Source of the DNA: Novosphingobium sp. 32-60-15
GTDB taxonomy: Bacteria; Pseudomonadota; Alphaproteobacteria; Sphingomonadales; Sphingomonadaceae
NCBI RefSeq assembly: GCF_002280675.1
Contig: NZ_NCEN01000012.1
Location: 1-64,000, forward strand
Reading direction: 5' to 3'
DNA: 64,000 nt
This document shows, one piece after another, positions 55,091-64,000 of this stretch; position 1 is the first letter of the stretch; each line of letters begins with the position of its first letter. The notes beneath the pieces were generated by a model, which did no database searches, was not told the DNA's origin, and saw only the letters and a program-made list of their open reading frames with translations. Made by a program: the position numbers and the translations under genes.

Positions 55091-56560
55091 TCATTGTTCC
55101 CTGGCAGTAAGTGCGCGCACAACGGCACCCAGACCGACCGAATTCGACCCCTTGACGAGGATGGCATCACCCCCGCGCACGCCGTCAGCAGCAAGGCATA
55201 CTTGCGCTTCTTGCGTGTTTTCCACATGCGCCACATCGATTGCAGCGGCAAGCGAGGTGCTGCTATTTTTCCCCAGCGCGTCGGCCAAAGCCTGCATTTC
55301 GGGACCAACAAGGATCAACCGGTCAACTTTGCCTTGCGCAATCGGGCCAGCCAATTCGGCGTGATAGCGCGCCTCATCTGCGCCAAGTTCCCGCATCGCG
55401 CCCAGAATGGCGACGCGTCGTTTGGCAGGCGTTTGCCCGAGTTGCTGTAGCGTCACCGCCATTGACGCCGGATTGGCGTTGTAACTTTCATCAATCAACA
55501 GCGCCGCGCCTGATCCATCGCCGCCTGCACCGGGAATGGTATGACGCGCACCGCGCCCCGCCAGCCCTTCCATTTCGGCCAGCGCTAGCCCCGCCGCGCC
55601 AAGATCACCACCGATGGCCTCAACCGCAGCCATCACGGCCAGCGAATTGGCCACCCAGTGCGCGCCGGGTTGGGCGATGGTGTAGCACACCTTGCGGCCG
55701 CCCAGATCGGCGGTAACCAATGTCCCGCCGCCCAATGCGGGCACAGCATCAATCAACCTTACCGTGGCATCGGCGTGGGAGCCAAAACTCATCACACGCC
55801 CTGCATGCAAGGCCGCTTTTGCGCGCAGGCGTTCAAAATGGGGGCTATCGGCAGGAACGATGGCAACGCCATCCGGCTCAAGTCCTTCGAAGATCTCGCC
55901 CTTGGCATCGGCAATGGCTTCTTCGCCGTTGAAGTGGCCGATATGGGCCGGTGCGATCGTCGTGACGATGGCAACATGCGGACGCACCAGTTGCGTCAGT
56001 GCGGACAGTTCACCGGCGTGGTTCATGCCCATCTCGAACACGCCAAACTGCGTGGCAGCGGGCATGCGCGCAAGGCTTAACGGCACGCCAACGTGGTTGT
56101 TGTAGCTTTTGACCGAACGATGCGCACGCCCCCTGCTTGACCGGTCAAGCGCTGCATAGAGCGCTTCCTTAACGCCGGTCTTGCCCGCCGATCCGGTAAC
56201 ACCGATAATGCCCGCATCCACACGATTGCGCGCGGCTTTCCCCAGATCTTCCAGTGCGGTCGCGGTGTCGGATACCAGAACGTGCGGGCCAAAACACGCA
56301 TGTTCAACCACAGCACCGGCGGCACCTTTGCCAAACGCGCCTTCCAAAAAGCGATGCCCGTCCGAAGCTTCGCCCTTCAACGCGAAGAACAGATCGCCCT
56401 CCCGCACTTCGCGGCTGTCAATTTCTACGCCCGAAACGGCAAATGGCGCGCTGGACCTGCCGCCAGTCGCTGCGGCGATCTCCGCGCTGGTCCATAACGC
56501 CAGTCCTGCGGCGTCAGAGGTATCTTCGGGCCATTCAATCAGCGCTGGATGAGCGGTCAT
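55091..56560 (-). CDS. murF: UDP-MurNAc-tripeptide:D-alanyl-D-alanine ligase
   Basis: The 489-residue ligase attaches D-Ala-D-Ala. It has VSGVEIDSREVREGDLFFAL, the ATP loop VTGSAGKTGVKEAL, KSYNNHVGVPLSL and LLIDESYNANPASM, all MurF features. ATG 56560 overlaps the murE stop by ATGA. A preceding in-frame ATG three codons upstream is less likely. It abuts mraY with no gap. Confidence 0.95.
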   Translation of the reverse strand: MTAHPALIEWPEDTSDAAGLALWTSAEIAAATGGRSSAPFAVSGVEIDSREVREGDLFFALKGEASDGHRFLEGAFGKGAAGAVVEHACFGPHVLVSDTATALEDLGKAARNRVDAGIIGVTGSAGKTGVKEALYAALDRSSRGRAHRSVKSYNNHVGVPLSLARMPAATQFGVFEMGMNHAGELSALTQLVRPHVAIVTTIAPAHIGHFNGEEAIADAKGEIFEGLEPDGVAIVPADSPHFERLRAKAALHAGRVMSFGSHADATVRLIDAVPALGGGTLVTADLGGRKVCYTIAQPGAHWVANSLAVMAAVEAIGGDLGAAGLALAEMEGLAGRGARHTIPGAGGDGSGAALLIDESYNANPASMAVTLQQLGQTPAKRRVAILGAMRELGADEARYHAELAGPIAQGKVDRLILVGPEMQALADALGKNSSTSLAAAIDVAHVENTQEAQVCLAADGVRGGDAILVKGSNSVGLGAVVRALTAREQ

Positions 56561-58005
56561 GCCGTACACTCCCTTGCAACCTGCACGTCGTCAAATGGCA
56601 GGACGCGCATGGCATCGCCCCGCCCGATTATTTGCCCCTGTTCATGTCCCTTGCCCGCTACCAGCACAATATCATCGCGGCCAGCCTCGGCAATCGCGGC
56701 GGCAATCGCGGTGCGCCGGTCGGCAATCTCGCGCGCCTTTGCATCGCATCCGGCCAGAACTGCTGCGCGGATCTGCGCCGAATCTTCGCTGCGCGGATTG
56801 TCGTCTGTCACGATCACCACGTCGGACCCCGCACAGGCTGCGCGGCCCATTTCCGGACGCTTGCCGCCATCGCGATCACCGCCTGCGCCAAACACCGTGA
56901 TCAAGCGCCCTTTCACATGCGGGCGTAGCGCGGCGATTGCGGCATCTATGGCGTCTGGCGTGTGGGCATAATCAACGTAGACCGGCGCGCCTGCGCGGTT
57001 GATTGCGGCGCGTTCAAGCCGTCCTCGCACTGGCTGCAGGCGGCCAAGTTGATCAAACACATGCGCAGCGTCCAAACCGGAAGCTAGCGCCAAGCCTGCT
57101 GATACCAGAGCATTGGCCGCCTGATAGGCGCCGATCAGAGGCAGGCTGACCTTGCGGACCTTGCCCTCAAATTCCACCTCAAGTACTTGACCTAATTGGG
57201 AAAGTGTACGGGCGAGCAGGCGGATTGATGCCCCCTGCTCGCCCACACTGAGCAGCCGCAGACCCCGCTGGCGGACATGCTCGACCGCCCGTTCAGACCA
57301 TTCGTCGTCCATCCAGACAACGGCAGTGCCGCCATCTTCGACAACGTGATCAAACAGGCGCATCTTGGCCGCGAAATAGTCATCCATCGTCGCGTGATAA
57401 TCGAGATGGTCGCGGCTGAGGTTGGTGAAAGCTCCGGCAACAACCCGCAAACCTTCGTTGCGGTATTGCGAAAGACCGTGGCTTGACGCTTCATAGGCGA
57501 CATGCGTCACCCCTTCGCGCGCCAAACCCGTCATGTTCGATAGGAACGTGACGATATCCGGCGTGGTCAGGCCGGTGGAGACGCTTTCATCTGCCGTGGT
57601 GACACCCAAAGTGCCAATCGACGCCGCCGAATATCCGGCCATGCGCCAGATTTGCCGCGTCATTTCAACGCACGATGTCTTGCCATTGGTGCCGGTCACC
57701 GCAACGACGGTTTCGGGCACTGGCTGAAAGAACTTCGACGCCAGCAGCGCAAAAGCGCGACGCGGTTCGGCATCGACGATGTGGAGCGCACCCTTAACCA
57801 CGGCTTCAGGCCGCGCAACGATGGCGACTGCACCTGCCGACACCGCATGGGCGATGAAGTCTTCACCATTGAAGCGCGCGCCCGGAAATGCACCGAATAC
57901 AGTGCCGGGAGCGACTTTGCGATGATCGATAGCAAAGCCGGTGACATTGGCATCGCCACCTTCAATCGCGAGGCCAGCGGCCTTGAGGATCGCGTCAAGT
58001 TTCAT
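56557..58005 (-). CDS. murE: UDP-MurNAc-L-Ala-D-Glu:meso-diaminopimelate ligase
   Basis: The 482-residue ligase adds the third residue of the stem peptide. The ATP loop is VTGTNGKTSCVEM; THVAYEASSHGLSQYR and AFTNLSRDHLDYH follow. The specificity motif DDNPRSED contains DNPR, which indicates meso-diaminopimelate rather than lysine. The gene overlaps ftsI and murF by 4 bases each. Confidence 0.95.
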   Translation of the reverse strand: MKLDAILKAAGLAIEGGDANVTGFAIDHRKVAPGTVFGAFPGARFNGEDFIAHAVSAGAVAIVARPEAVVKGALHIVDAEPRRAFALLASKFFQPVPETVVAVTGTNGKTSCVEMTRQIWRMAGYSAASIGTLGVTTADESVSTGLTTPDIVTFLSNMTGLAREGVTHVAYEASSHGLSQYRNEGLRVVAGAFTNLSRDHLDYHATMDDYFAAKMRLFDHVVEDGGTAVVWMDDEWSERAVEHVRQRGLRLLSVGEQGASIRLLARTLSQLGQVLEVEFEGKVRKVSLPLIGAYQAANALVSAGLALASGLDAAHVFDQLGRLQPVRGRLERAAINRAGAPVYVDYAHTPDAIDAAIAALRPHVKGRLITVFGAGGDRDGGKRPEMGRAACAGSDVVIVTDDNPRSEDSAQIRAAVLAGCDAKAREIADRRTAIAAAIAEAGRDDIVLVAGKGHEQGQIIGRGDAMRVLPFDDVQVARECTA

Positions 58006-59747
58006 TCGCCGTTCCCATTGCCAACTAGAGGCGACAGGTCCGAGATATCAATGTCGCGGCTGTCATCAGGCACAATGCCCAGCAATGGCCCGATGCGCGG
58101 GATCACGCGGCCCACGATCGGTCCGGCATTCCATGCAGCCGTACGCTGGAACGATGTAGCGGCCGTACCTTTCGGCTCGTCCAGCATGGTGATTACAACA
58201 TAGCGTGGCTTGTCCATCGGGAAGGCTGCTGCGAATGTGGCGACCAGCGACGTGCGGTTGTAACCACCTTTGCCGCCGGGCTTTTCAGCAGAACCTGTTT
58301 TGCCACCAACGCGGAAACCGGGGGCATTGGCCGATTTGCCCGTGCCGTCGACCACGATCATCCGCAGCAACTGGCGCATCCGCGCGCTGGTTGATGCTTT
58401 GAACACGCGGCGGCCTTCGGGCACTTTGGCAGGATCAACTTTATAGAGCGTGGCCGGACGCCACACGCCGCCGTTGACCATTGTGGCATAGGCAGCGGCC
58501 AGATGCAGCGGCGTTACTGCAATGCCGTGGCCATAGCTGACCGTCATTGTGGTAATCCGCGCCCATTCGCCGCCTTTGCCATTGCCACGCGGCCACAACG
58601 GGAAACCACGCGCAGGCAGTTCGATATAGGGCCGCTCGTTCATGCCAAGTGCGGCCATCGTGCTTTTCAAACGGGCACTGCCCAGCTTGTCGGCGATTTG
58701 CGCGGTGACAATGTTGGACGAATGGATCAGCGCTTCGGGGACGTTCAGCGACGCGCCGAAGCTGTGGCTGTCCCGGATGAGGAAACCACCGATTTCCAGC
58801 GGACGATCAGAGGGATAGCGCACCGAAAGATCTGTCACCACGCCTGCATCAATCGCGGCAGCGACGCTCAAGGGCTTGAATGTAGAACCCAGTTCGTAAA
58901 CCTGATTGGTGACTTTGTTGAACACCAGATCGTTGTAAGCCATGTCCGAACGGTTCGGATTGAACGACGGCAAAGACGCCAGTGCAACAACCTCGCCGGT
59001 ATCAACATCGAGGATGACGCCCGCAGCGCCCTTGGCCTCGGTTTCAAGCATACCGCGGCCAAGTTCATCTTCCAACGCGCCTTGCACGCGCATGTCGATG
59101 GACAGGGCCACGGGACGTCCGCGTTGTGCGGGATCAAGCAATTGCTTTTCAAGCACCTGTTCCATGCCAACGTGGCCGTTGCCTTCGCTATCGACATAGC
59201 CAAGGACATGCGCGCCCAGCGACCCTTGTGGATAATAACGTTGGTTTTCCCGCGGAAATTCAAGCGCCGGTTCGCCAAGTGCAAAGATGCGGTTGGCCTC
59301 TTCGGGCATGACCCTCCGGCGCAAGTAGCTTGGCTTGTCAGACTTCATCCGCTTTACCAGATCATCGTAATCGGCATCGGGGAAAATCTGGAGCAGCGCC
59401 TTGGCCACTTCTTCGGGCGATTTGACCAGAGATGATCCGGCAGCGCCCAGCGCTTTGGGATTATACCACAGCGCATAGACCGGAAATGCCCGCGCCAGCG
59501 GGAAGCCGTTGCGATCCGTAATCTCGCCACGTGGCGGCAACAGTGCTTCGGAAAGCGAGCGCCGCTCTGGCGGTTCTTCGGACAGGCCGAGTTGCACAAT
59601 CCGGGTTAATGCACCCACGCCTGTCAGCAAAAACAGCAAGGCAACCACAAGTACGCGCAATTTGGCTTCCACCAGAGAACGCTGACGGACATTGGCAAGG
59701 CGGACCCTGCCCGATGCGATTGCGGCGGATGCGGTTAGCGCGTTCAC
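58002..59747 (-). CDS. ftsI: Septal transpeptidase FtsI (PBP3)
   Basis: The 581-residue class B penicillin-binding protein crosslinks septal wall. A cytoplasmic N-terminus precedes one helix (LRVLVVALLFLLTGVGAL). The transpeptidase domain has the three active-site motifs STFK (Ser nucleophile), SSN and KTGSA in order, with ELGSTFKPLS, IHSSNIVT and VGGKTGSAEK. The start is GTG 59747, overlapping ftsL by GTGA. It works with FtsW. Complete in length for the family. Confidence 0.95.
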   Translation of the reverse strand: MNALTASAAIASGRVRLANVRQRSLVEAKLRVLVVALLFLLTGVGALTRIVQLGLSEEPPERRSLSEALLPPRGEITDRNGFPLARAFPVYALWYNPKALGAAGSSLVKSPEEVAKALLQIFPDADYDDLVKRMKSDKPSYLRRRVMPEEANRIFALGEPALEFPRENQRYYPQGSLGAHVLGYVDSEGNGHVGMEQVLEKQLLDPAQRGRPVALSIDMRVQGALEDELGRGMLETEAKGAAGVILDVDTGEVVALASLPSFNPNRSDMAYNDLVFNKVTNQVYELGSTFKPLSVAAAIDAGVVTDLSVRYPSDRPLEIGGFLIRDSHSFGASLNVPEALIHSSNIVTAQIADKLGSARLKSTMAALGMNERPYIELPARGFPLWPRGNGKGGEWARITTMTVSYGHGIAVTPLHLAAAYATMVNGGVWRPATLYKVDPAKVPEGRRVFKASTSARMRQLLRMIVVDGTGKSANAPGFRVGGKTGSAEKPGGKGGYNRTSLVATFAAAFPMDKPRYVVITMLDEPKGTAATSFQRTAAWNAGPIVGRVIPRIGPLLGIVPDDSRDIDISDLSPLVGNGNGE

Positions 59748-60496
59748 CCTGTTGCCTTAGCCTCCTTGCGCACAGCAGGGCGAGTCCCCGCGCCTGCCTT
59801 GTCTTTCTTTGCAGCGGACTTATCCGCAACTACGGTCGCCTTGGGCTTCGGCCTGGCCTTTTCTGACCCGACCTTGTCGCCGTCCCTGGCAACTTTCTTG
59901 TCTGGCTTCCTGACAGAGGGCGCTTTTACGGCCCGTTCCTTTTCGGAAACGGTTTCCGTTCGCACAGGCTTGCGCGGTGCCACTTCAACGACCGTGCCCA
60001 GCCGATCTTTCAGCGTCACAACAGCTTCGGCGTGGTCCATGCGCGCAGGCCGCATTTGCGCCTCAGGCGCAACCAGATCGATATCGCTTGCCAATGTCTT
60101 GCCGGTAAGGGGCGAAACCATGGCCGGGAACGCAGCCGATGCGATAACGCGATTATCCACGCTGGCCACGCGAATGGGTTCAGGAGCGTTGGCAGTGGTG
60201 GGCACACTCAGGCTTGCCAATTCGCGTTCGCCCTCAAGATACTGGCTGGCGTTGGGGGCAGCATAACCGAACTCGACATCGTTCCAGATTTTCAACTGCT
60301 GCTGGTTGGCGCGCGTTTCAAACTCGGTTTCGAGGTACAGTTTGTCCTGCTTCAGCGCGACAATGCGCGCCTCGGCCCGGTGAATCTGGCTGCGCAAGGC
60401 ATTGACGCGAAACGCCAGTACCAGAACAGATGCAACACACAGGCCCAGCAGCACGAGCCAGCCTGCAGAACGAAGCCGATTGGCCGACGCGATCAT
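59744..60496 (-). CDS. ftsL: FtsL-like division protein with extended basic tail
   Basis: A 250-residue bitopic protein in the ftsL position. It has a membrane helix ([20 protein letters not shown]) and then a periplasmic coiled coil ([20 protein letters not shown]), followed by [15 protein letters not shown], as in alphaproteobacterial FtsL. Residues about 165-250 form a long Lys/Ala/Arg-rich tail not present in the 121-residue Escherichia coli protein. FtsL joins FtsB and FtsQ to activate FtsWI. Both ends overlap neighbours by four bases. Confidence 0.8.
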   Translation of the reverse strand: MIASANRLRSAGWLVLLGLCVASVLVLAFRVNALRSQIHRAEARIVALKQDKLYLETEFETRANQQQLKIWNDVEFGYAAPNASQYLEGERELASLSVPTTANAPEPIRVASVDNRVIASAAFPAMVSPLTGKTLASDIDLVAPEAQMRPARMDHAEAVVTLKDRLGTVVEVAPRKPVRTETVSEKERAVKAPSVRKPDKKVARDGDKVGSEKARPKPKATVVADKSAAKKDKAGAGTRPAVRKEAKATG

Positions 60497-61488
60497 GCCG
60501 CTACTCTCCCGTCGTTGCTACGTGCTGGCGCCGCTGTCCGCACTGCCCAGCGCAATGTTGCCGAGCGCGCGCGCGGGTTGCGGACCTCTTCTTCTTCGGT
60601 CGGGCGGATGGCGCCCGATGGTTTTTCAAACACCGGCAACGCCTTGGCCTGCATTTGCGGCATGTGGCGCGATCCTGAAGGCACAGCGCCAGCGCCATCG
60701 CGCAGGAACTGCTTCACGATCCGGTCTTCAAGGCTGTGGAAGCTGACAACCGCAATCCGGCCACCGGGCAAAAGCACTTTTTCAGCCGCCGCCAAACCTT
60801 CGATCAATTCATCCAGTTCACCGTTCACGTGAATGCGTACGGCCTGGAAGCTGCGGATGGCGGGGTCTTTCTGTGCCTTGGGGCCTTTGATATCAGGGCG
60901 ATAGCCCAGCGCTTTGCGCACAACAGCGGCGAATTGGCCGGTTGTGGACAAGGGGCGCGCCGCGACAATGGCGCGGGCGATCCGCCGCGATTGGCGCTCT
61001 TCGCCATAGCGGTACAGCACATCGGCAATATCGGCCTCGTCTGCATCGTTCAGGAAATCTGCCGCACTTGGCCCTTCCTGCGACATCCGCATATCCAGTG
61101 GACCGTCAGACGAGAATGCAAAGCCGCGCTCTGCCTGATCAAGCTGCATGGAGCTGACGCCGATATCGAAGACAACGCCGTGGACGCCCGCGATGCCTGC
61201 TTCCGCCAGCCCTTCGGCCAGTTCGGAAAAGCGGCGCGGGTGGAGCACGAGCGTGGGCTGGTCTGCCTGCGTTTGCGGCCACAGCTTGCCCGCCTCGATC
61301 GCATCGGGATCACGATCAAAGGCATGAACAATTGCGCCGGTTTCCAGCAGACGGCGGGTGTAGCCACCGGCACCAAACGTCGCGTCGACGATCAGATCAC
61401 CCGGCTGTGCGCCAAGGGCTGCAACGACTTCATCAAGCAGGACGGGAATGTGGGGCATGCGCCCGTCCGGATTTTGGGGTGCGCTCAT
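60493..61488 (-). CDS. rsmH: 16S rRNA (cytosine1402-N4)-methyltransferase
   Basis: The 331-residue SAM-dependent enzyme (MraW) methylates C1402 of 16S rRNA. It has [29 protein letters not shown] (SAM loop), [17 protein letters not shown] and [17 protein letters not shown], all RsmH motifs. It is the second gene of the cluster and overlaps mraZ and ftsL by four bases each, so its translation follows that of mraZ. Confidence 0.95.
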   Translation of the reverse strand: MSAPQNPDGRMPHIPVLLDEVVAALGAQPGDLIVDATFGAGGYTRRLLETGAIVHAFDRDPDAIEAGKLWPQTQADQPTLVLHPRRFSELAEGLAEAGIAGVHGVVFDIGVSSMQLDQAERGFAFSSDGPLDMRMSQEGPSAADFLNDADEADIADVLYRYGEERQSRRIARAIVAARPLSTTGQFAAVVRKALGYRPDIKGPKAQKDPAIRSFQAVRIHVNGELDELIEGLAAAEKVLLPGGRIAVVSFHSLEDRIVKQFLRDGAGAVPSGSRHMPQMQAKALPVFEKPSGAIRPTEEEEVRNPRARSATLRWAVRTAAPARSNDGRVAA

Positions 61489-61982
61489 TTACGCTTGCCC
61501 TTGGCAGCTTCTGCCATCTTGGCGCGGCAACCGGCTTGTGCGCCTGCCCAGCCTGCTCCTTGCTGCGCCAGCACAGCGGGGTTCCAAATGGTGATCTGAC
61601 GACCGCCGCCGTGGAAATAGAGGCCGTCCTCTACGCCGCCCAATTCGGCCAGATGTTCAGGCAGAACGAAGCGCCCGCTTTCATCAAAGCTGGCACGGTA
61701 AAAGCCATAAACCTGCGCTTCGGCCATATCGCGATCAAAATCATTGCCAAGTCGCAGCTGCTTTTCCTCTTCGCGGTCAATTTCAACGGCGAAGTCAGCC
61801 AAACGCGAGAGGCCAAAGCCAACCAGACAAGGCAAGCGGGGATGCTTATCGAGGCACAGAATGCGGGTGTTGTCAGATGCGGCGAAGATGTCGGCGCGGA
61901 AATCGGCAGGCAGGACGTAGCGGCCCTTTTCGCCACGTGGCGAAAAGCCTTGCCCTACAAAATTTGCCGGACCTCCCGCCAC
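61485..61982 (-). CDS. mraZ: Transcriptional regulator MraZ
   Basis: A 165-residue AbrB-like double SpoVT/MraZ fold protein that binds DNA upstream of the dcw cluster. The first MraZ repeat is at about 12-60 with [16 protein letters not shown], the second at about 85-135 with [15 protein letters not shown], so both repeats are seen. Start GTG 61982 lacks a clear ribosome site. A 22-base perfect palindrome sits in its first codons at 61926-61947. Its likely operator, four NGGGN boxes, is 118 bases upstream. Confidence 0.9.
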   Translation of the reverse strand: MAGGPANFVGQGFSPRGEKGRYVLPADFRADIFAASDNTRILCLDKHPRLPCLVGFGLSRLADFAVEIDREEEKQLRLGNDFDRDMAEAQVYGFYRASFDESGRFVLPEHLAELGGVEDGLYFHGGGRQITIWNPAVLAQQGAGWAGAQAGCRAKMAEAAKGKRK

Positions 61983-62303
61983 GAAAATACCCCGCCCGCG
62001 GACAAAAGCGCCACCCCTCGGCGCTGCGCCATCGCGCAGTGCCGAATCATCCCCCGCGGATGCGACTGGAGTTCGTCCCGATAGGAAGCAGTACTAACGC
62101 GGGAGGGCACGGGCGAAAAGGGGAAAATGCGGGAAAACGCGCCCAAACCATGATTTCACAGTATTTTTTCTACTTATTGACGCCCTGTTTACCAAGTTGT
62201 GCTGAAAAAGCAGGCAACGAAACCCTTGTTATTGTTGAAATCTTCTTCACTGCAGCAACCGCAGCGCACGCTATGCCCGTATTCTCCCGTAAGGAGAGAC
62301 GCT
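61983..62303 (-). promoter_or_regulatory. dcw leader and promoter region with MraZ-type boxes
   Basis: This 321-base gap upstream of mraZ holds four NGGGN boxes read on the plus strand, beginning at 62100, 62110, 62120 and 62130, a 10-bp period. A GANTC site (GAATC) lies at 62044-62048. An AT-rich stretch at about 62150-62240 could contain the promoter, but no hexamers are convincing. The boxes resemble the E. coli MraZ operator of three TGGGN repeats at the same period. Confidence 0.7.
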
Positions 62304-63032
62304 TCAGTTGCCAAAACTTTCGTCCAGCAAATGCTCGAACCGCTTAACCTGCACCTGCCGATCACCTTCAGTTTCCAGCAAAGCTGCATCGGCGACCAAT
62401 AAAACCTGGCCTTTTCCGACACTGCACCGTGCAATCAGGCCTTGTGAGCGGATCTTGCAGCGGGCATCTGCGCCGCCCTTTTTGAATGCAAAAAGCCCCG
62501 GCAAATTGACGGGCATGGCCTCGCCCGCGTTTTCCCGCAGCCCGCCTGGTTGCGCGTCATCGAACTGCAGTTCCAGACCCCAGCGCCCCAGTATCGGCGA
62601 AACCAGCACCACATCCTGTGGCCGTCTGCGGTCACCCAAAGCGAAGGCGCTGTCATGTGTCAGCATCGGATCGACAAACACCAGCGCCTTGCCACCTTCG
62701 CGAACCCATTCATCGAGCGCGATATTTTCGTCAGGTGAAAGTGGCCGTGGCTGGGCAATGATCAGCCGGTCAAGCCGCGACAGGTCAAGCAGGGTGTTGA
62801 GCGCAACAATTTTGCCGTGTTGATCGAGCACTGTTTTGGCCCAGTGCGGATTTTCCGGCGCTAGAACATCGCGCAGATCGGACTGCTCGCTCCACAGGAT
62901 CGGCAGGCTGGTGAACAGGCCCAGAGGTTGTGTGGCTTCGGCGGGTTGCCCATTGCTACGCTGGACCAGCCACACACCGCTGCCAATCGCCAGCAGCAGC
63001 GCGAGCGCCAGCATAATATGGCGACGCTGCAC
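62304..63032 (-). CDS. DUF4350-like membrane-anchored protein
   Basis: A 242-residue protein from GTG 63032, with ATG 63014 as alternative. After an N-terminal helix (IMLALALLLAIGSGVWLV) comes a soluble domain with PILWSEQSDLRDVLAPENP, ALDEWVREGGKALVFVDPML and a C-terminal VGKGQVLLVADAALLE, like DUF4350/GldG-related domains. These often belong to gliding or uncharacterised ABC export sets. It has Cys in a DARCKIRSQGLIARC segment. It lies 8 bases after the next gene in the minus direction; the function is unknown. Confidence 0.6.
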   Translation of the reverse strand: MQRRHIMLALALLLAIGSGVWLVQRSNGQPAEATQPLGLFTSLPILWSEQSDLRDVLAPENPHWAKTVLDQHGKIVALNTLLDLSRLDRLIIAQPRPLSPDENIALDEWVREGGKALVFVDPMLTHDSAFALGDRRRPQDVVLVSPILGRWGLELQFDDAQPGGLRENAGEAMPVNLPGLFAFKKGGADARCKIRSQGLIARCSVGKGQVLLVADAALLETEGDRQVQVKRFEHLLDESFGN

Positions 63033-63040
63033 TAACCAGC

Positions 63041-63439
63041 TCAGGGGGTTGGCGCTTTTACAGATGGCGCAGGTGTGGGTGGCGGTGCGGGCGTGATAAT
63101 CACTTGCGGTTGGTTGTTGCCTGAAACCGGCAGTTCAGGTGCAACACCCATATCGACCAGCGGATCACTGGCTTTTGCCTCGCTTGCCGAAACCATGGGT
63201 TCGGTCACATTCACCGCCGTATCATCAAGGTACTTGGCCCGGTCCATGATCACATTGGCGAGGCTGACGATCAGCAGCATTCCGGCCAGGCCGAACATGC
63301 CCACTTGCAACCGGTGCACCGCTTGCGCGCGCAGTTCGCGGGTTGATGGCGGTGTATAGGCAAGCACGCTTGTGGCAGGCACCGGCTGGGAACCGGGGAG
63401 AGCAGTGCTGCGCGCCTGCGACCTGTCAGACAAGGACAT
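63041..63439 (-). CDS. Single-pass membrane protein of unknown function
   Basis: A 132-residue protein with a Ser/Ala/Pro-rich cytoplasmic N-terminus, one membrane helix at about 48-66 (MFGLAGMLLIVSLANVIM) and a Pro-rich C-terminal tail (PPPTPAPSVKAPTP). ATG 63439 follows GAGGAGC. No family was recognised. Its end lies 8 bases before the DUF4350-like gene, so the two probably form a unit. Confidence 0.65.
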   Translation of the reverse strand: MSLSDRSQARSTALPGSQPVPATSVLAYTPPSTRELRAQAVHRLQVGMFGLAGMLLIVSLANVIMDRAKYLDDTAVNVTEPMVSASEAKASDPLVDMGVAPELPVSGNNQPQVIITPAPPPTPAPSVKAPTP

Positions 63440-63453
63440 CGTGCTCCTCTACC

Positions 63454-64000
63454 CTATTGCTCCAGCCATGGGAACACCGGAAGCCCCTTGGCCTTCAGCC
63501 ATTCAGGATTGTAGAGCGACGAAAGGTAGCGGAAGCCCGTATCGCACAGGATCGTCGCCACGCGCGCACCCTTGCCCAAGTGCTTGCCCAGCGCGACCGC
63601 GCCCGCCACGTTGATCCCGCTCGACAGGCCAAGGCACAGGCCTTCATCGGCCAGCAAACGCTCAACCCAGAACAGGCCTTCCTCATCGGAAATGCGGAAT
63701 TGTGTATCGATTGGCGCGCCTTCCAGATTGGCGGTGATGCGGCCCTGCCCGATGCCTTCGGCAACCGATGATCCTTCGGCCTTCAATTCACCATGGGCGT
63801 AGTAGTTATAAAGCGCAGCGCCGTGCGGATCGGCTAGCGCGATGGTGACGTTTTCGTCAAAGGCTTTCAGCCCCATGCCTACGCCGGCGATGGTTCCGCC
63901 TGTGCCCGCTGCACAGACAAACCCGTCGATGCGGTGCTCCATCTGCTCCCACAATTCGGGCGCGGTGCTTTCAATATGGGCGCGGCGGTTGGCGATATTG
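63454..64000 (-). CDS. cysK: Cysteine synthase, C-terminal part (cut by window edge)
   Basis: The visible 182 residues are the second half of an O-acetylserine sulfhydrylase. They include AAGTGGTIAGVGMGLK (pyridoxal phosphate phosphate-binding loop) and GLSSGINVAGAVALGK, and the end WLKAKGLPVFPWLEQ. The PLP lysine lies beyond the window. The enzyme makes cysteine from O-acetylserine and sulfide, the product of the CysI pathway encoded at 31-34 kb, but it is not adjacent. CysM or cystathionine beta-synthase cannot be ruled out. Confidence 0.8.
   Translation of the reverse strand, partial: NIANRRAHIESTAPELWEQMEHRIDGFVCAAGTGGTIAGVGMGLKAFDENVTIALADPHGAALYNYYAHGELKAEGSSVAEGIGQGRITANLEGAPIDTQFRISDEEGLFWVERLLADEGLCLGLSSGINVAGAVALGKHLGKGARVATILCDTGFRYLSSLYNPEWLKAKGLPVFPWLEQ

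Noticed and set aside
1..64000. CRISPR arrays, prophage or toxin-antitoxin modules
   Set aside because: I looked for spaced direct repeats, integrases and paired small toxin/antitoxin genes and saw none. The two tiny genes at 24410-24861 have no toxin or antitoxin features.

Overview
The window reads as a chromosomal segment of a high-GC alphaproteobacterium, most likely a sphingomonad (Novosphingobium-like; inferred, not proven). The evidence is a GcrA cell-cycle regulator, a complete division and cell wall (dcw) cluster in alphaproteobacterial order, many GTG starts with 4-base stop/start overlaps, DcaP-type and TonB-dependent outer membrane proteins, and an extragenic inverted repeat of a type I associate with sphingomonad genomes.

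Layout. 1-98: right end of an IS5-family insertion sequence, abutting the start codon of a TPR lipoprotein. 99-4024: TPR lipoprotein, LbtU-like porin and a glycine/alanine-rich stress protein. 4110-15436: a short-chain carboxylate module with a DcaP porin, an MHS-family transporter and propionyl-CoA synthetase on the minus strand, divergent acetyl-CoA synthetase, and a LuxR-type regulator convergent with a transporter-fused hybrid histidine kinase that resembles CrbR/CrbS. 15599-19869: a metal-uptake set (DUF2946 protein, TonB-dependent receptor, PepSY membrane protein). 19870-20711: gene-poor DNA holding a frameshifted zinc-ribbon relic, then tRNA-Ser(CGA).

20949-29947: mixed housekeeping genes: HspQ, an ABC-2 permease without its ATPase, GcrA, a diguanylate cyclase, two tiny coupled genes behind a hairpin that hides their ribosome binding site, QueF, a proline-rich membrane protein, SseA, MetC and MscS. 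30033-34018: a sulfate assimilation operon, cobA-DUF2849-cysI-DUF934-cysH, whose reductase is of the APS type. 34035-40582: an NAD-binding protein with ProB, ObgE, a polyproline lipoprotein, a Bax-inhibitor-1 homologue, ProC and a YbjN protein.

40784-62140: the dcw cluster on the minus strand, mraZ-rsmH-ftsL-ftsI-murE-murF-mraY-murD-ftsW-murG-murC-murB-ddl-ftsQ-ftsA-ftsZ, followed by a TPR/SPOR protein. Nearly every junction overlaps or abuts. The exceptions are murG/murC, where an inverted repeat sits, and ftsA/ftsZ, which holds a DnaA box and a GANTC site. Upstream of mraZ lie four NGGGN boxes at exact 10-bp spacing, a likely MraZ operator. The window ends with two small membrane proteins and a cysteine synthase cut by the right edge.

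No CRISPR array, prophage or defence system was seen. The least explained elements are the SD-sequestering hairpin with its two small genes, the CysI operon lacking a CysJ flavoprotein, and the carboxylate sensing module.
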